This document shows positions 45,697 to 55,387 of a stretch of 62,351 nucleotides of DNA, in pieces. The position numbers and the translations under genes were made by a program. The DNA lies in the NCBI RefSeq assembly GCF_002245495.1, contig NZ_NQJF01000018.1, positions 1-62,351 on the forward strand. Reading direction: 5' to 3'. The notes under the pieces are model-generated. The model saw only the letters and a list, made by a program, of their open reading frames with translations. It had not been told where the DNA came from and did no database searches. The DNA is from Oceanimonas baumannii (GTDB lineage Bacteria; Pseudomonadota; Gammaproteobacteria; Enterobacterales; Aeromonadaceae). Positions within the stretch are counted from its first letter, which is position 1. The number at the start of each line of letters is the position of its first letter.

Positions 45697-46704
45697 GTGT
45701 ACTCCCTGGTAAAACCTTTTCTTTTTCAATGTGATCCCGAACATATACACGAGCTGACCATCAAGACGCTGGCCAAGACTCAGCGCACACCACTGGAAGC
45801 CTTGTATCGTCGCCGGCCAGTGAGCAACCCCACCAAAGTGATGGGCTTGACCTTCAGTAATCCGGTCGGTCTGTCCGCCGGCCTGGACAAGAACGGTGAA
45901 TGCATTGACGCGTTTGCCGCCATGGGCTTTGGTTTTGTGGAAGTAGGTACCGTGACGCCCCGGCCTCAGGATGGCAACCCCAAACCCCGCTTGTTCCGGG
46001 TACAGCCGGCGGAAGGCATTATCAACCGCATGGGGTTTAACAATAAAGGCATTGATTACCTGATCGAAAACGTAAAACAGGCGCGTTATAACGGCATTCT
46101 TGGGATCAATATCGGAAAAAATAAAGATACTCCCATCGAGCATGGCAAAGACGATTACCTTATCTGCATGGAAAAGTCCTATGAGCATGCCAGCTATATC
46201 ACTGTGAATATTTCTTCACCCAACACGCCGGATCTGCGTTCGCTGCAATATGGTGATGCCCTTGATGATCTGCTCGGATCATTAAAGGAAAAGCAGGCAG
46301 AGCTGGCTCAGAAACATCATAAGCAGGTCCCGCTGGTAGTAAAAATTGCCCCGGATCTGGATGAAGCGGAAATAGAGCAGATTGCCGACAGTCTGGTGCG
46401 TTTTAATATTGATGGTGTTATTGCCACCAATACCACACTGGACAGAGAGCTGGTCTTCGAGCTGCCTCATGCTCATGAAGCCGGAGGTCTTAGTGGTCGC
46501 CCGGTGCAGAACAAAAGTACACAGGTCATTGCCGAGCTGTCTCGCCGGCTGAATGGCAAGTTGCCCATCATTGGGGTAGGGGGCATTGATTCCCTGACGG
46601 CCGCACGGGAAAAAATGGCGGCCGGCGCCAGCCTGGTCCAGGTTTACTCCGGATTTATTTACCAGGGACCTGCATTGGTGCAAAATCTGGCCCGTTATCT
46701 CTGA
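45697..46704 (+). CDS. pyrD: Dihydroorotate dehydrogenase (quinone)
   Basis: A 335-residue class 2 enzyme that oxidises dihydroorotate to orotate at the inner membrane with ubiquinone, in pyrimidine synthesis. The N-terminal helical membrane extension ([21 protein letters not shown]) is present. FMN and substrate motifs include [37 protein letters not shown] with the catalytic serine, and [13 protein letters not shown]. The start is GTG 45697 with AAGGAA upstream; the alignment with E. coli PyrD supports it. Confidence 0.96.
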   Translation: MYSLVKPFLFQCDPEHIHELTIKTLAKTQRTPLEALYRRRPVSNPTKVMGLTFSNPVGLSAGLDKNGECIDAFAAMGFGFVEVGTVTPRPQDGNPKPRLFRVQPAEGIINRMGFNNKGIDYLIENVKQARYNGILGINIGKNKDTPIEHGKDDYLICMEKSYEHASYITVNISSPNTPDLRSLQYGDALDDLLGSLKEKQAELAQKHHKQVPLVVKIAPDLDEAEIEQIADSLVRFNIDGVIATNTTLDRELVFELPHAHEAGGLSGRPVQNKSTQVIAELSRRLNGKLPIIGVGGIDSLTAAREKMAAGASLVQVYSGFIYQGPALVQNLARYL

Positions 46705-46792
46705 TAAATTGAATAATTAATTGCCCCTGGTTGCCAATTTCCTTATATAGTGAAAGGACTAGGGGAATTTATAATCTTCACAAGGTGTGTGA

Positions 46793-47326
46793 ATGCTGCT
46801 ACAACCAAACGACCACTGGTGCTGGTTTGTCGGCAAAGACCGGCACCTGATGCTGGATCTGGGAGAGGAGATGTTGTTTTCCACTCCCTATCAGCAAAAA
46901 CGACTGCTTTGCGCTGACGATATGCACCAGAGCTTTTCGGTGGAGGATACCGGGCTCTACTATACCTTTCTCGATAAACTCAGCTGTGTGGCAACCCCAT
47001 CGCGGCGGGTTCAGGCTGCCCTGAACGGCGTGGCCGTCGCCCGTTTTTACAAGCCGTTGATGCCCCAAAGCTGGTTTTTTGAACCGCAGGCTGATTATCA
47101 TAAACCACAACTGGGTGAACTGATTGGCCTGGAATGCAGTGAGCGCCATCTGACCATGATGGTGGTGGAAACCTCACCTGCAGCCTCTCTGTGCATTTCA
47201 CTATCGGCAGATGTTGAGCTGAATGAGTCTAAAACACTGCCCGTGTTTGGTGCCATCAAGGTAATGAACGACAGATTGTTCAGCCTGGAAGGAAGCTTGG
47301 CAGAGGAAATACGCCGGGTCGGCTGA
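46793..47326 (+). CDS. zapC: Cell division protein ZapC
   Basis: ZapC stabilises FtsZ filaments at the division ring. The 177-residue protein resembles E. coli ZapC in LLQPNDHWCWFVGKDRHLMLDLG, ALNGVAVARFYKPLMPQSWFF and FGAIKVMNDRLF. It follows pyrD directly, as in E. coli (pyrD-zapC), which supports the call more than the moderate sequence similarity alone. Confidence 0.88.
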   Translation: MLLQPNDHWCWFVGKDRHLMLDLGEEMLFSTPYQQKRLLCADDMHQSFSVEDTGLYYTFLDKLSCVATPSRRVQAALNGVAVARFYKPLMPQSWFFEPQADYHKPQLGELIGLECSERHLTMMVVETSPAASLCISLSADVELNESKTLPVFGAIKVMNDRLFSLEGSLAEEIRRVG

Positions 47327-47390
47327 TGCCGGCCAGCATAATCTGGATCTGATAAAAAGGGAAATATACTAAAAGAAGAGGGCACCGGAT

Positions 47391-47467
<77 letters not shown>

Positions 47468-47496
47468 GCCGGTGAAATATCAAGTTGCTTATCAGT

Positions 47497-47573
<77 letters not shown>

Positions 47574-47615
47574 CCGATAACTGATAATGCTTGTGTGTCG
47601 CTGGTGTTAGCCGAT

Positions 47616-47692
<77 letters not shown>

Positions 47693-47725
47693 GCCGGTAA
47701 CACTACAACGTACACATCTGAGAAC

Positions 47726-47802
<77 letters not shown>

Positions 47803-47808
47803 TCCTCA

Positions 47809-47845
47809 GGTGGTGCATAGTAGTGATCCGCTTCACCAAAGGCAA
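47809..47845 (-). promoter_or_regulatory. Promoter of the tRNA-fMet array
   Basis: On the minus strand a -35 box TTGCCT (47840-47845) and a -10 box TACTAT (47817-47822) are separated by exactly 17 bases. Transcription would begin near 47810, a few bases before the first tRNA. Confidence 0.7.
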
Positions 47846-48017
47846 GCCCTTGTTTGAAACTTTATGTTGTTCGCTCAACAAAACAGCGATATGTTCACCT
47901 GTTGCTCGTATTGCGGTGTTTTCATGCAGTGCTCACTGGAGGTAATCCATTAATCCGGAGAAATCACTACCTTACTAATGTATAATGCGGCCCTCTCATT
48001 TCTTACCATGCGTGATT

Positions 48018-50120
48018 ATGCTGCCGTTTTTTGCTACCTGCCCCAAGGGCTTGGAATCCTTACTCTCAGACGAACTGCAAACCCTTGGCGCCAGCCAGGT
48101 TCAGGAAACCGTGGCCGGCGTGTCCTTTCAGGGCAAACTGGACGTGGCTTACCGTGCCTGTTTATGGTCGCGACTGGCTTCGCGCATCATGTTGCAACTG
48201 GCCGACTTTCCCATGCGCGATGACATGGACCTTTATCTCGGCGCCAGCAACATTGAATGGGAAAAGCACATCCAGGAAGGGCAGACCTTTGCCGTAGACT
48301 TTTCCGGCAGCAACCGTGCCATTACCAATACCCAATATGGTGCACTCAAGATAAAGGACGCCATTGTTGACCGCCTGAGCAAGCGCAGAGGGGAGCGGCC
48401 GAATGTTGACAAGCGCTATCCCGATATCCGCATTCTGGCGCATTTAAAGCGTGAGCGTGTCAGCATTACGCTGGACTTGTCCGGTCCGGCGTTACATCAG
48501 CGCGGCTATCGTCAGCAGGCCGGCGAGGCACCATTAAAGGAAAACCTGGCCGCAGCCATTTTGCTGCGCAGTGGCTGGGATGCCAAACGGCCGCTGCTTG
48601 ACCCTATGTGCGGTTCCGGCACCTTGCTGATAGAAGCGGCTCTGATGGCGGCGGATCAGGCACCGGGCCTGTTGCGCCCGCGTTTTGGTTTTATGGCCTG
48701 GTCTGGTCACGACCGGGAGCTATGGCAAAGCCTGCATGCCGAGGCCACCGTACGTGCCACCCGTGGTATGAATAAGGCCGAGGCGGTGATCTATGGATTT
48801 GATCAAGACAGGCGAGTGCTGGAGTTCGCCCGGGAAAACGCCGGAGCAGCCGGTGTTGAACATCTGATTAACTTTACTCAGGGCGCACTGAGTGAGCTGA
48901 CTAACCCGAGTGAACAGCCGGGCTGGGTTATTTCCAACCCGCCCTACGGTGAGCGCTTGAGCGAGTTTCCGTCCTTGCTGGGCCTGCATCAGGGGCTGGG
49001 CGACACCCTGCGTGCGCAATTCAAAGGCTGGCATGTCAGCCTGATCTCCAGCTCCCCCGAGCTGCTCAGCTGCCTGCGTCTGCGTCCGGAAAAAACCTAT
49101 AAGCTGTTTAATGGTGCCCTGGCCTGTGAGCTGCGTAACTACGCCATTGCAGAAGACGCCAAACCGGCACGGCCACTGGCAGAGGACTTCGCCAATCGCC
49201 TGGCCAAAAATATCAAGGCGCTGGACAAGTGGGCCCGGACAGAAGGCATTGACTGCTACCGTCTGTACGACGCGGATTTGCCGGAATACAACGCCGCCAT
49301 CGATCGGTATCAGGATCATCTGGTTATTCAGGAATACGCGGCACCAAAGAGTGTTCCCGAACACAAGGCTCGGGCCCGTTTCTTTGATCTGGTCCAGGCG
49401 GCCATGACGGTGACCGGCGTACCTGGCAGCAAGGTAGTGCTGAAAGTCCGTGCCAGGCAAAAGGGCAGAGAGCAGTATGAAAAGCTCGACAAGCGCGAGC
49501 AGTGGATGGAAGTGCAGGAGCACAATGCCCGTTTGCTGGTCAACCTGCATGATTACCTGGACACTGGTTTGTTTCTGGATCACAGACCCATTCGCAAACG
49601 CCTGGGTGAGCTGTCCAAGGGCAAGGACGTACTAAATGTGTTTGCCTATACCGGCAGCGCTACTGTGCATGCGGCCCTCGGAGGTGCGCGCTCTACTACC
49701 ACAGTGGATATGTCAAAAACCTACCTTGGCTGGGCTGAGCGTAATATGCAGCTGAATGGCATGACCGGTCGCCGTCACCAGTATGTGCAGGCCGACTGCC
49801 TGAACTGGCTGGCCAAATCCGGCGACGATTTTGATCTTATTTTTGCCGATCCGCCGACCTTCTCCAACTCCAAACGGATGGAAGACAGCTTTGATGTTCA
49901 GCGGGATCACCTGGAATTACTGCATTTACTGAGCAAGCACCTGCGCAAAGGCGGTTTGCTGGTGTTCTCCAACAATAAACGCAACTTTAAAATGGACATG
50001 GACGGACTGGCGGCCCTGGGGCTGACCGCGAAAGACATTACCCGTGCAACCTTGCCCAAAGATTTTGCCCGTAATCCGCAAATTCATAACTGCTGGGAAA
50101 TCCGCTGGAGTGAGCAATGA
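48018..50120 (+). CDS. rlmL: 23S rRNA m2G2445/m7G2069 methyltransferase RlmKL
   Basis: A 700-residue fusion of two methyltransferases that modify 23S rRNA. An N-terminal THUMP domain is followed by the RlmL part with PMCGSGTLLIEAALMA and the catalytic NPPYGERL. The C-terminal RlmK part has VLNVFAYTGSATVHAALGGA and DPPTFSNSKRM. The preferred start is ATG 48018 (MLPFFATCPKGLESLL), which aligns with E. coli. An upstream in-frame ATG at 47985 overlaps a TATAAT box (47981-47986) that would be the -10 of this gene. The stop overlaps the next gene by four bases. Confidence 0.95.
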   Translation: MLPFFATCPKGLESLLSDELQTLGASQVQETVAGVSFQGKLDVAYRACLWSRLASRIMLQLADFPMRDDMDLYLGASNIEWEKHIQEGQTFAVDFSGSNRAITNTQYGALKIKDAIVDRLSKRRGERPNVDKRYPDIRILAHLKRERVSITLDLSGPALHQRGYRQQAGEAPLKENLAAAILLRSGWDAKRPLLDPMCGSGTLLIEAALMAADQAPGLLRPRFGFMAWSGHDRELWQSLHAEATVRATRGMNKAEAVIYGFDQDRRVLEFARENAGAAGVEHLINFTQGALSELTNPSEQPGWVISNPPYGERLSEFPSLLGLHQGLGDTLRAQFKGWHVSLISSSPELLSCLRLRPEKTYKLFNGALACELRNYAIAEDAKPARPLAEDFANRLAKNIKALDKWARTEGIDCYRLYDADLPEYNAAIDRYQDHLVIQEYAAPKSVPEHKARARFFDLVQAAMTVTGVPGSKVVLKVRARQKGREQYEKLDKREQWMEVQEHNARLLVNLHDYLDTGLFLDHRPIRKRLGELSKGKDVLNVFAYTGSATVHAALGGARSTTTVDMSKTYLGWAERNMQLNGMTGRRHQYVQADCLNWLAKSGDDFDLIFADPPTFSNSKRMEDSFDVQRDHLELLHLLSKHLRKGGLLVFSNNKRNFKMDMDGLAALGLTAKDITRATLPKDFARNPQIHNCWEIRWSEQ

Positions 50121-50350
50121 GTCTGACGCTGTTTTCCACGGATGGCTGCCACCTGTGTGAGCAGGCCTGGCAGCTGTTTGAGCAGACCGGGCTTGACGCC
50201 AATGCCGAGATAAAAGACATCATAGATAATGAGCAGTGGCTGGAGGCTTACCGCATTCGTATTCCGGTGGTACAGCGGGCAGACGGTGCCGAGCTGGACT
50301 GGCCTTTTACCGCTGACCAACTTATTGCATTTAATCAGGAAAATTCATGA
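50117..50350 (+). CDS. Glutaredoxin-like protein
   Basis: A 77-residue thioredoxin-fold protein. LTLFSTDGCHLCEQAWQLF carries a CxxC redox pair (Cys-His-Leu-Cys) at the start of the first helix, and RIPVVQRADGAELDWPF holds the cis-proline. It is the short glutaredoxin family protein often found next to uup or rlmL. It overlaps rlmL and uup by four bases at each end (ATGA), so all three genes are translationally coupled. Confidence 0.88.
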   Translation: MSLTLFSTDGCHLCEQAWQLFEQTGLDANAEIKDIIDNEQWLEAYRIRIPVVQRADGAELDWPFTADQLIAFNQENS

Positions 50351-52248
50351 GTCTGTTAACCTTGCAAAATGCCCTGCTGGCCTATGGTGATGCACCATTG
50401 CTGGATGGAATTGAGCTGAATATTCAGGCCGGTGAGCGGCTGTGTATTGTTGGCCGCAATGGGGCCGGCAAGTCGACCCTGATGAAAGTGATCGCCGGTG
50501 ATATCCAGCTGGATGACGGCCGTCGCCAGGTGCAGCAGGATGTGGTGATTGCCCGGCTGGAGCAGGATCCGCCTCAGGCCGATGACGATCAAACCGTGTT
50601 CGATTATGTATCCGCCGGTCTGGCTGAACTGGGGGAGTTACTGGCCCGTTACCATCATCAGCTGGAAAAGGTCAGCCACGACAGCTCTGAAAAAGCCATG
50701 AACGAGCTGATGCGACTGCAAGAGCAGGTAGAGCACGCCAATGGCTGGCAGTTTGATACCCGCATTAATCAGAGCCTGACCCTGCTCGGACTGAACGGTG
50801 ATACCCGCCTGCAGGACCTGTCCGGTGGCTGGCTGCGCAAGGTGGCACTGGCCCTGGCGCTGGCCAACGATCCGGACATTCTGTTGCTGGATGAGCCCAC
50901 CAACCACCTGGATATTGACGCCATTGCCTGGCTGGAAAGCTTCCTGATGGACTTCCGTGGTGCCATTGTGTTTATCAGCCACGATCGGGCCTTTATCCGC
51001 AAAATGGCTACCCGGATCCTCGACCTTGATCGGGGCAAGCTCTCCAGCTGGCCCGGCAACTACGACGATTATCTGATCAACAAGGAAGAAGCGCTGCGGG
51101 TAGAAGCTGAACAAAACGCCCTGTTCGATAAGCGCCTGGCTCAGGAAGAAGCCTGGATCCGTCAGGGCATCAAAGCCCGGCGCACCCGCAACGAAGGCCG
51201 GGTGAGGGCACTGAAGGCCTTGCGCACCGAACGCAGTCAACGCCGCGAAAGCCTGGGCAAGGTGTCCGTCACCCTGGATGATGTGCGCCGCTCGGGCAAA
51301 ATCGTGTTTGAGGCCGAAGAGCTTGGCTTTGAATATGAAGGCAAACCACTGATCCGCCAGTTCTCTGCCATGGTACAGCGCGGCGACAAGATTGCGCTGG
51401 TTGGTCCCAACGGCTGTGGCAAGAGTACCCTGATAAAATTATTGCTGGGCCGCATTGATCCTCAGCGAGGCACCCTGAAGTGTGGTACCAAGCTGGATGT
51501 GGCGTATTTTGATCAGTATCGGGAACAGCTTGATCCCGAGCGTTCGGTCATGGATAACCTGGCCGATGGCAAGCAGGAAGTGGAAGTCGGTGGCAGAAGC
51601 CGCCACGTGCTGGGCTATTTGCAGGACTTTTTGTTTGAGCCCAAACGTGCCCGGACACCGGTAAAGGCGCTCTCCGGCGGGGAGAAAAATCGTCTGTTAC
51701 TGGCCCGGCTGTTCTTGAAGCCCAGCAACCTGCTGGTGCTTGATGAACCGACCAACGACCTGGATGTGGAAACCCTGGAACTGCTCGAAGAGCTGCTGGC
51801 AGACTATCAGGGCACGCTGCTGCTGGTCAGTCATGACCGGGATTTTATCGACAATACTGCCACTCATTGCTGGACCTTTGAAGGCAACGGCCGTATCGAC
51901 GAATACGTTGGTGGTTATCAGGATATGCAGGCCCAGCGGGTACGTCAGCCAGAGCCGGTACCGGTAAAAGCGGAACAAGCCGCACCGGCCAAGCCGCAAA
52001 AACCGAAAGCCACGCCGGTTAAAAAGCTGTCTTATAAACAACAGCAGGAGCTGAATAGCCTGCCGGCCCGCCTTGAGCAGCTGGAGCAACAGATTGACAG
52101 CCTGCAGCAAGAGATTAATGGCCCGGACTTTTTTGTGCAGCCTGAAGCGGTTACCCAGGAAAAACTGCAACAACTGGCAACAGTGGAAGGCGAGCTGGAG
52201 CAGGCCTTTGCCCGGTGGGAAGAGCTGGAAGCACTCGCTGAAGGTTAA
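50347..52248 (+). CDS. uup: ABC-F ATPase Uup
   Basis: A 633-residue soluble ABC-F protein with two ATPase domains (Walker A GRNGAGKSTL near residue 38 and GPNGCGKSTL near 357; signatures DLSGGWLRKVALA and LSGGEKNRLLLA) and a C-terminal coiled coil (ARLEQLEQQIDSLQQEI). Uup binds ribosomes and branched DNA and limits transposon excision in E. coli. In E. coli it also follows rlmL. A terminator follows. Confidence 0.95.
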   Translation: MSLLTLQNALLAYGDAPLLDGIELNIQAGERLCIVGRNGAGKSTLMKVIAGDIQLDDGRRQVQQDVVIARLEQDPPQADDDQTVFDYVSAGLAELGELLARYHHQLEKVSHDSSEKAMNELMRLQEQVEHANGWQFDTRINQSLTLLGLNGDTRLQDLSGGWLRKVALALALANDPDILLLDEPTNHLDIDAIAWLESFLMDFRGAIVFISHDRAFIRKMATRILDLDRGKLSSWPGNYDDYLINKEEALRVEAEQNALFDKRLAQEEAWIRQGIKARRTRNEGRVRALKALRTERSQRRESLGKVSVTLDDVRRSGKIVFEAEELGFEYEGKPLIRQFSAMVQRGDKIALVGPNGCGKSTLIKLLLGRIDPQRGTLKCGTKLDVAYFDQYREQLDPERSVMDNLADGKQEVEVGGRSRHVLGYLQDFLFEPKRARTPVKALSGGEKNRLLLARLFLKPSNLLVLDEPTNDLDVETLELLEELLADYQGTLLLVSHDRDFIDNTATHCWTFEGNGRIDEYVGGYQDMQAQRVRQPEPVPVKAEQAAPAKPQKPKATPVKKLSYKQQQELNSLPARLEQLEQQIDSLQQEINGPDFFVQPEAVTQEKLQQLATVEGELEQAFARWEELEALAEG

Positions 52249-52279
52249 GTCTGCCCTTTAATGATATTGGTTAAGAGAG

Positions 52280-52303
52280 ATGCCGGCACCGCCGGCATTT
52301 TTT
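52280..52303 (+). terminator. Rho-independent terminator of rlmL-uup
   Basis: ATGCCGGC and GCCGGCAT form an eight-base stem with a three-base loop, then TTTTT. It lies 32 bp after uup. Confidence 0.9.
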
Positions 52304-52341
52304 GGCCCGGTTATCAAAGCTGCCATACTTCATACCTTCAA

Positions 52342-52357
52342 AGTGATCAATATCACA
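52342..52357. promoter_or_regulatory. Probable CRP site upstream of rmf
   Basis: AGTGA-N6-TCACA differs from the CRP consensus TGTGA-N6-TCACA at one base and is flanked by AAA and CTTTTT in the expected positions. It lies about 175 bp before rmf. In E. coli rmf is activated by CRP and by ppGpp. Confidence 0.6.
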
Positions 52358-52531
52358 CTTTTTCTATCTGAATTTTCATAAAAACTTCATAAATATCAGT
52401 CGCTAATATGAAATCATGGTCTATGCTCAAAAATTAACCCTTGAGATGTCCGGCAAACTCATCTATCAATTTAAGTGCGGCAGGACGATGTAGGCCGCGC
52501 ACTTTTTGTTGATTAAAAGAGGGTGATACCT

Positions 52532-52708
52532 ATGAAGAGACAAAAACGTGACCGTTTGGAAAGAGCGCGTACCCGCGGTTACCAAGCTGGAGTCAGTGGA
52601 CGTTCCAAAGAGCAGTGCCCCTATAATGATTTTGACGCCAAAGGCCATTGGCTGGGGGGCTGGCGAGATGCCATGGAAGACAAGGGTTCCGGCCTCTTCA
52701 TCAAGTAA
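52532..52708 (+). CDS. rmf: Ribosome modulation factor
   Basis: A 58-residue basic protein beginning MKRQKRDRLERARTRGYQAG and containing GRSKEQCPY and HWLGGWRDAMED, closely matching E. coli Rmf (55 residues). It joins 70S ribosomes into inactive 100S dimers in stationary phase. ATG 52532 follows GAGGGTGA. It shares a two-way terminator with the converging fabA. Confidence 0.96.
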   Translation: MKRQKRDRLERARTRGYQAGVSGRSKEQCPYNDFDAKGHWLGGWRDAMEDKGSGLFIK

Positions 52709-52733
52709 CTAACAATATTCATCATCAACAAAA

Positions 52734-52757
52734 AAGGCCCCGCATGTGCGGGGCCTT
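52734..52757. terminator. Two-way terminator between rmf and fabA
   Basis: AAGGCCCCGC and GCGGGGCCTT form a perfect ten-base stem with loop ATGT. The minus strand continues into TTTTTT, ending fabA. On the plus strand it closes rmf. Confidence 0.9.
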
Positions 52758-52777
52758 ACTGTTTCGGCAAGCCATTA

Positions 52778-53308
52778 TCAGAAGGTGGAGGTGTCGGTAA
52801 ACAGACCCACTTTCAGATCTTTGGCTTCGTAAATGGGACGACCATCTACTTCTACCACGCCATCGGCAATACCCATGATCAGCTTGCGCCAGATCACCCG
52901 CTTCAGGGTGATTTTGTAGGTTACCTTTTTGGCGGTAGGCAGGATCTGGCCGGTAAATTTAACTTCACCTACACCCAGTGCACGGCCTTTACCTGGGCCG
53001 CCTTTCCAGCCCAGGAAGAAACCCACCAGCTGCCACATGGCATCCAGGCCCAGACAACCCGGCATCACGGGATCGCCGGGGAAATGGCAATCGAAAAACC
53101 ACAGATCAGGGGTGATATCCAGTTCGGCCACAATTTCGCCCTTGCCGTGCTCACCACCTTCATCGCTGATATGAAGAATACGATCCATCATCAGCATGTT
53201 GGGGGCGGGCAGCTGGCTGTTACCGGGGCCAAACAATTCGCCCTGGCTGCAGGCCAGCAGTTCTTCTCTGGTAAAGCTGTGTTTACCCAGTTCTTTTTGT
53301 GAAGGCAT
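52778..53308 (-). CDS. fabA: 3-hydroxydecanoyl-ACP dehydratase/isomerase
   Basis: A 176-residue hotdog-fold enzyme that dehydrates 3-hydroxydecanoyl-ACP and isomerises the double bond, starting unsaturated fatty acid synthesis. The catalytic pair is His75 in [11 protein letters not shown] and Asp89 in GLDAMWQ. Length and sequence match E. coli FabA. GGAAGAG lies before ATG 53308, which is preferred to the start 27 bases upstream. In E. coli it is activated by FadR; no site was identified here. Confidence 0.96.
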   Translation of the reverse strand: MPSQKELGKHSFTREELLACSQGELFGPGNSQLPAPNMLMMDRILHISDEGGEHGKGEIVAELDITPDLWFFDCHFPGDPVMPGCLGLDAMWQLVGFFLGWKGGPGKGRALGVGEVKFTGQILPTAKKVTYKITLKRVIWRKLIMGIADGVVEVDGRPIYEAKDLKVGLFTDTSTF

Positions 53309-53401
53309 TTCACTCTTCCATTTATCATCGGGCATACACTGCCCGGGTGTAAAATTGGCGTCACTTTAGCGAACAGCTGTGCGCCCGACAAGTCCGATTT
53401 G

Positions 53402-55357
53402 TTATCTACGCAGTAATCTGTGCCAAAAACTGCTTTCTACAGTATGGCCGTTTAAGTCGTCCAGACGTTCACGGATACGGCCAAACAGCGTATAGGGGTC
53501 GTCCACCTTGCCCGCTGCACAGCCCATCAGCAGGGCGATGGCGTCTTCCACCCGGGCCACCGGATAGATATGAAATTGCCCTGCAGCGACAGCACTGGTC
53601 ACTTCATCAGACAGGTTCAGCTGCAGCCGGTTACTGGCCGGGATCAGCACTCCTTGTTCACCTGTCATGCCCTGCAGCCGGCACAGCCGGTAGAAGCCCT
53701 CAATTTTTTCATTAACACCTCCCACCGGCAGGACGTTGCCAAACTGATCCACCGCGCCGGTAATGGCAAAATGCTGGTAAATAGGCTCTCTGGCCAGAGC
53801 CGACAGCAAGGCACAAAGCCCGGCAAGTGCAGCACTGTCGCCATCAATTTCATGGTAAGACTGTTCAAATACCAGGTTGGCCGACAGCGGTGACGGATGC
53901 TCGGCGCCAAACAGATTGGCCAGGTAGCCATGAATAATCATCATCGCCTTGGCATGAATGTGACCGGCCAGATCTGCCTTGCGCTCAATGTCAGCCACAT
54001 CACCGTCGCCCAGGTGCACCGTCGCGGTCAGCCGTACCGGCTCACCAAAGTCATAAGGGTGTCCGGCAATCTGGATCACTGAGAGGCCGTTTATCTGACC
54101 GACTTCACGCCCCTGAGTCTGCATCAGATACTGCCCGTCACGCACACCTAAATCCGATTGCTCTACCAGGAAGTTCAGCCGTTGATCCTGCTCTTGCTGA
54201 GCCAGCTGAAGGTGTCGTTCACTGATCAGCGCGCTATGTTCCCGGGCAGCAATCACATCCGCCAGCTGCATCATGGCAAGCAAGTGTGCTTCCACCAGCG
54301 ACAAACGGTGCTGGTGCTCGGTAATGCGGCTGCCATAACGGCACAGCCGGGCCACGGCACCGGCATCCATATCGCGCAGACCGTGCTTCTGGCACAGATG
54401 AGCCAGATAACCGAGATAGGAAGGCAGGTCGGCTTCTGCATCCCATTCGGGAATAATGTCGGCGCGCAAGAAGGCGAGGGTATCCAGCTCTCGATCCAGC
54501 ATATGCAGCTCTGCCACAGCCAGGCGATCGCCCACCAGAATAAGGTGTACATCCAGCGGAGGTGGCTCGGGCTGAAAGTAAAAGGCGGCCATCTCCGGCG
54601 GCCGGCTCCATTCTATCCGCTGTGTGGCCAGGGCATTTTTAAGGCGAAACCACAGATTCGGCTGCACCAGCAGCTCTTCAATGGGCACAATTAAATAGCC
54701 GCCATTGGCCTGATGGATTAGACCCGGCTCCAGCAGATGATGATGGCTGAATACCGAGCCCTGTTCGGTCTGGAAGTGAATGGCACCAAACAGCTGCTCG
54801 GGAGTGAATTGCCGGGCATGCACGATGGGAATGTGCTCATCGTGGCGGTGTACCATCAGATTAATCAGTACGGGATGACTGAAGCCGCCGCCGGCAGCCA
54901 CATGCTGAGCCAGAGCCGACAGATAGTCAGCAACTTTTTCATCCTGCTCCTGTTTTTTGAGGATCCGCTCAACAATGTGCTCGGCTTCCAGGTGACGGGA
55001 GCTCAGCTCCAGCAGCTGTCCCACCAGCTCGCAGAACTCGATGCCGGTGCCGGCTTTCAGTCGTAACCAGACCGGCTTTTGCGGATGGTGCAGATTTTCG
55101 GCATAACAGAGGTCAAACAGATCCGCATGATTGGCATGCTGTTTCACCAGATCCTGCACCAGCTCTTCCACATCCAGGCCGGAAAAGCCGTTCATCAGCA
55201 AAATGGGATTGACCGCATTAAGCCCGGACAAGGTAGCAAAAGCCGAGTCGGCCCGTTGCTGCAATGCGCTGAAGGGCAGGGGATCCGCGTCTTTTAAGGT
55301 GGTCAGTTCGGGTAACGAAAATGCAGGGGCCAGCTCGGCCGGGCTCAGTGGGTGCAC
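53402..55357 (-). CDS. lonH: Lon-related protease (LonH/YcbZ type)
   Basis: A 651-residue protein with a C-terminal Lon (S16) domain. The Ser-Lys dyad is visible in DGDSAALAGLCALLSAL and GGVNEKIEGFYRL. The middle contains ATPase-like segments (HHLLEPGLIHQANGGYLIVPIEELL and RLCRYGSRITEHQHRLSL in overlapping order), but I see no GxxGxGKT Walker A, so ATP use is doubtful. The position after fabA matches E. coli ycbZ. The start appears to be GTG 55357. In E. coli matP follows; here it does not. Confidence 0.88.
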   Translation of the reverse strand: MHPLSPAELAPAFSLPELTTLKDADPLPFSALQQRADSAFATLSGLNAVNPILLMNGFSGLDVEELVQDLVKQHANHADLFDLCYAENLHHPQKPVWLRLKAGTGIEFCELVGQLLELSSRHLEAEHIVERILKKQEQDEKVADYLSALAQHVAAGGGFSHPVLINLMVHRHDEHIPIVHARQFTPEQLFGAIHFQTEQGSVFSHHHLLEPGLIHQANGGYLIVPIEELLVQPNLWFRLKNALATQRIEWSRPPEMAAFYFQPEPPPLDVHLILVGDRLAVAELHMLDRELDTLAFLRADIIPEWDAEADLPSYLGYLAHLCQKHGLRDMDAGAVARLCRYGSRITEHQHRLSLVEAHLLAMMQLADVIAAREHSALISERHLQLAQQEQDQRLNFLVEQSDLGVRDGQYLMQTQGREVGQINGLSVIQIAGHPYDFGEPVRLTATVHLGDGDVADIERKADLAGHIHAKAMMIIHGYLANLFGAEHPSPLSANLVFEQSYHEIDGDSAALAGLCALLSALAREPIYQHFAITGAVDQFGNVLPVGGVNEKIEGFYRLCRLQGMTGEQGVLIPASNRLQLNLSDEVTSAVAAGQFHIYPVARVEDAIALLMGCAAGKVDDPYTLFGRIRERLDDLNGHTVESSFWHRLLRR

Positions 55358-55387
55358 TGGTTAACTCGTTCTAATGGTTTATGGCCG

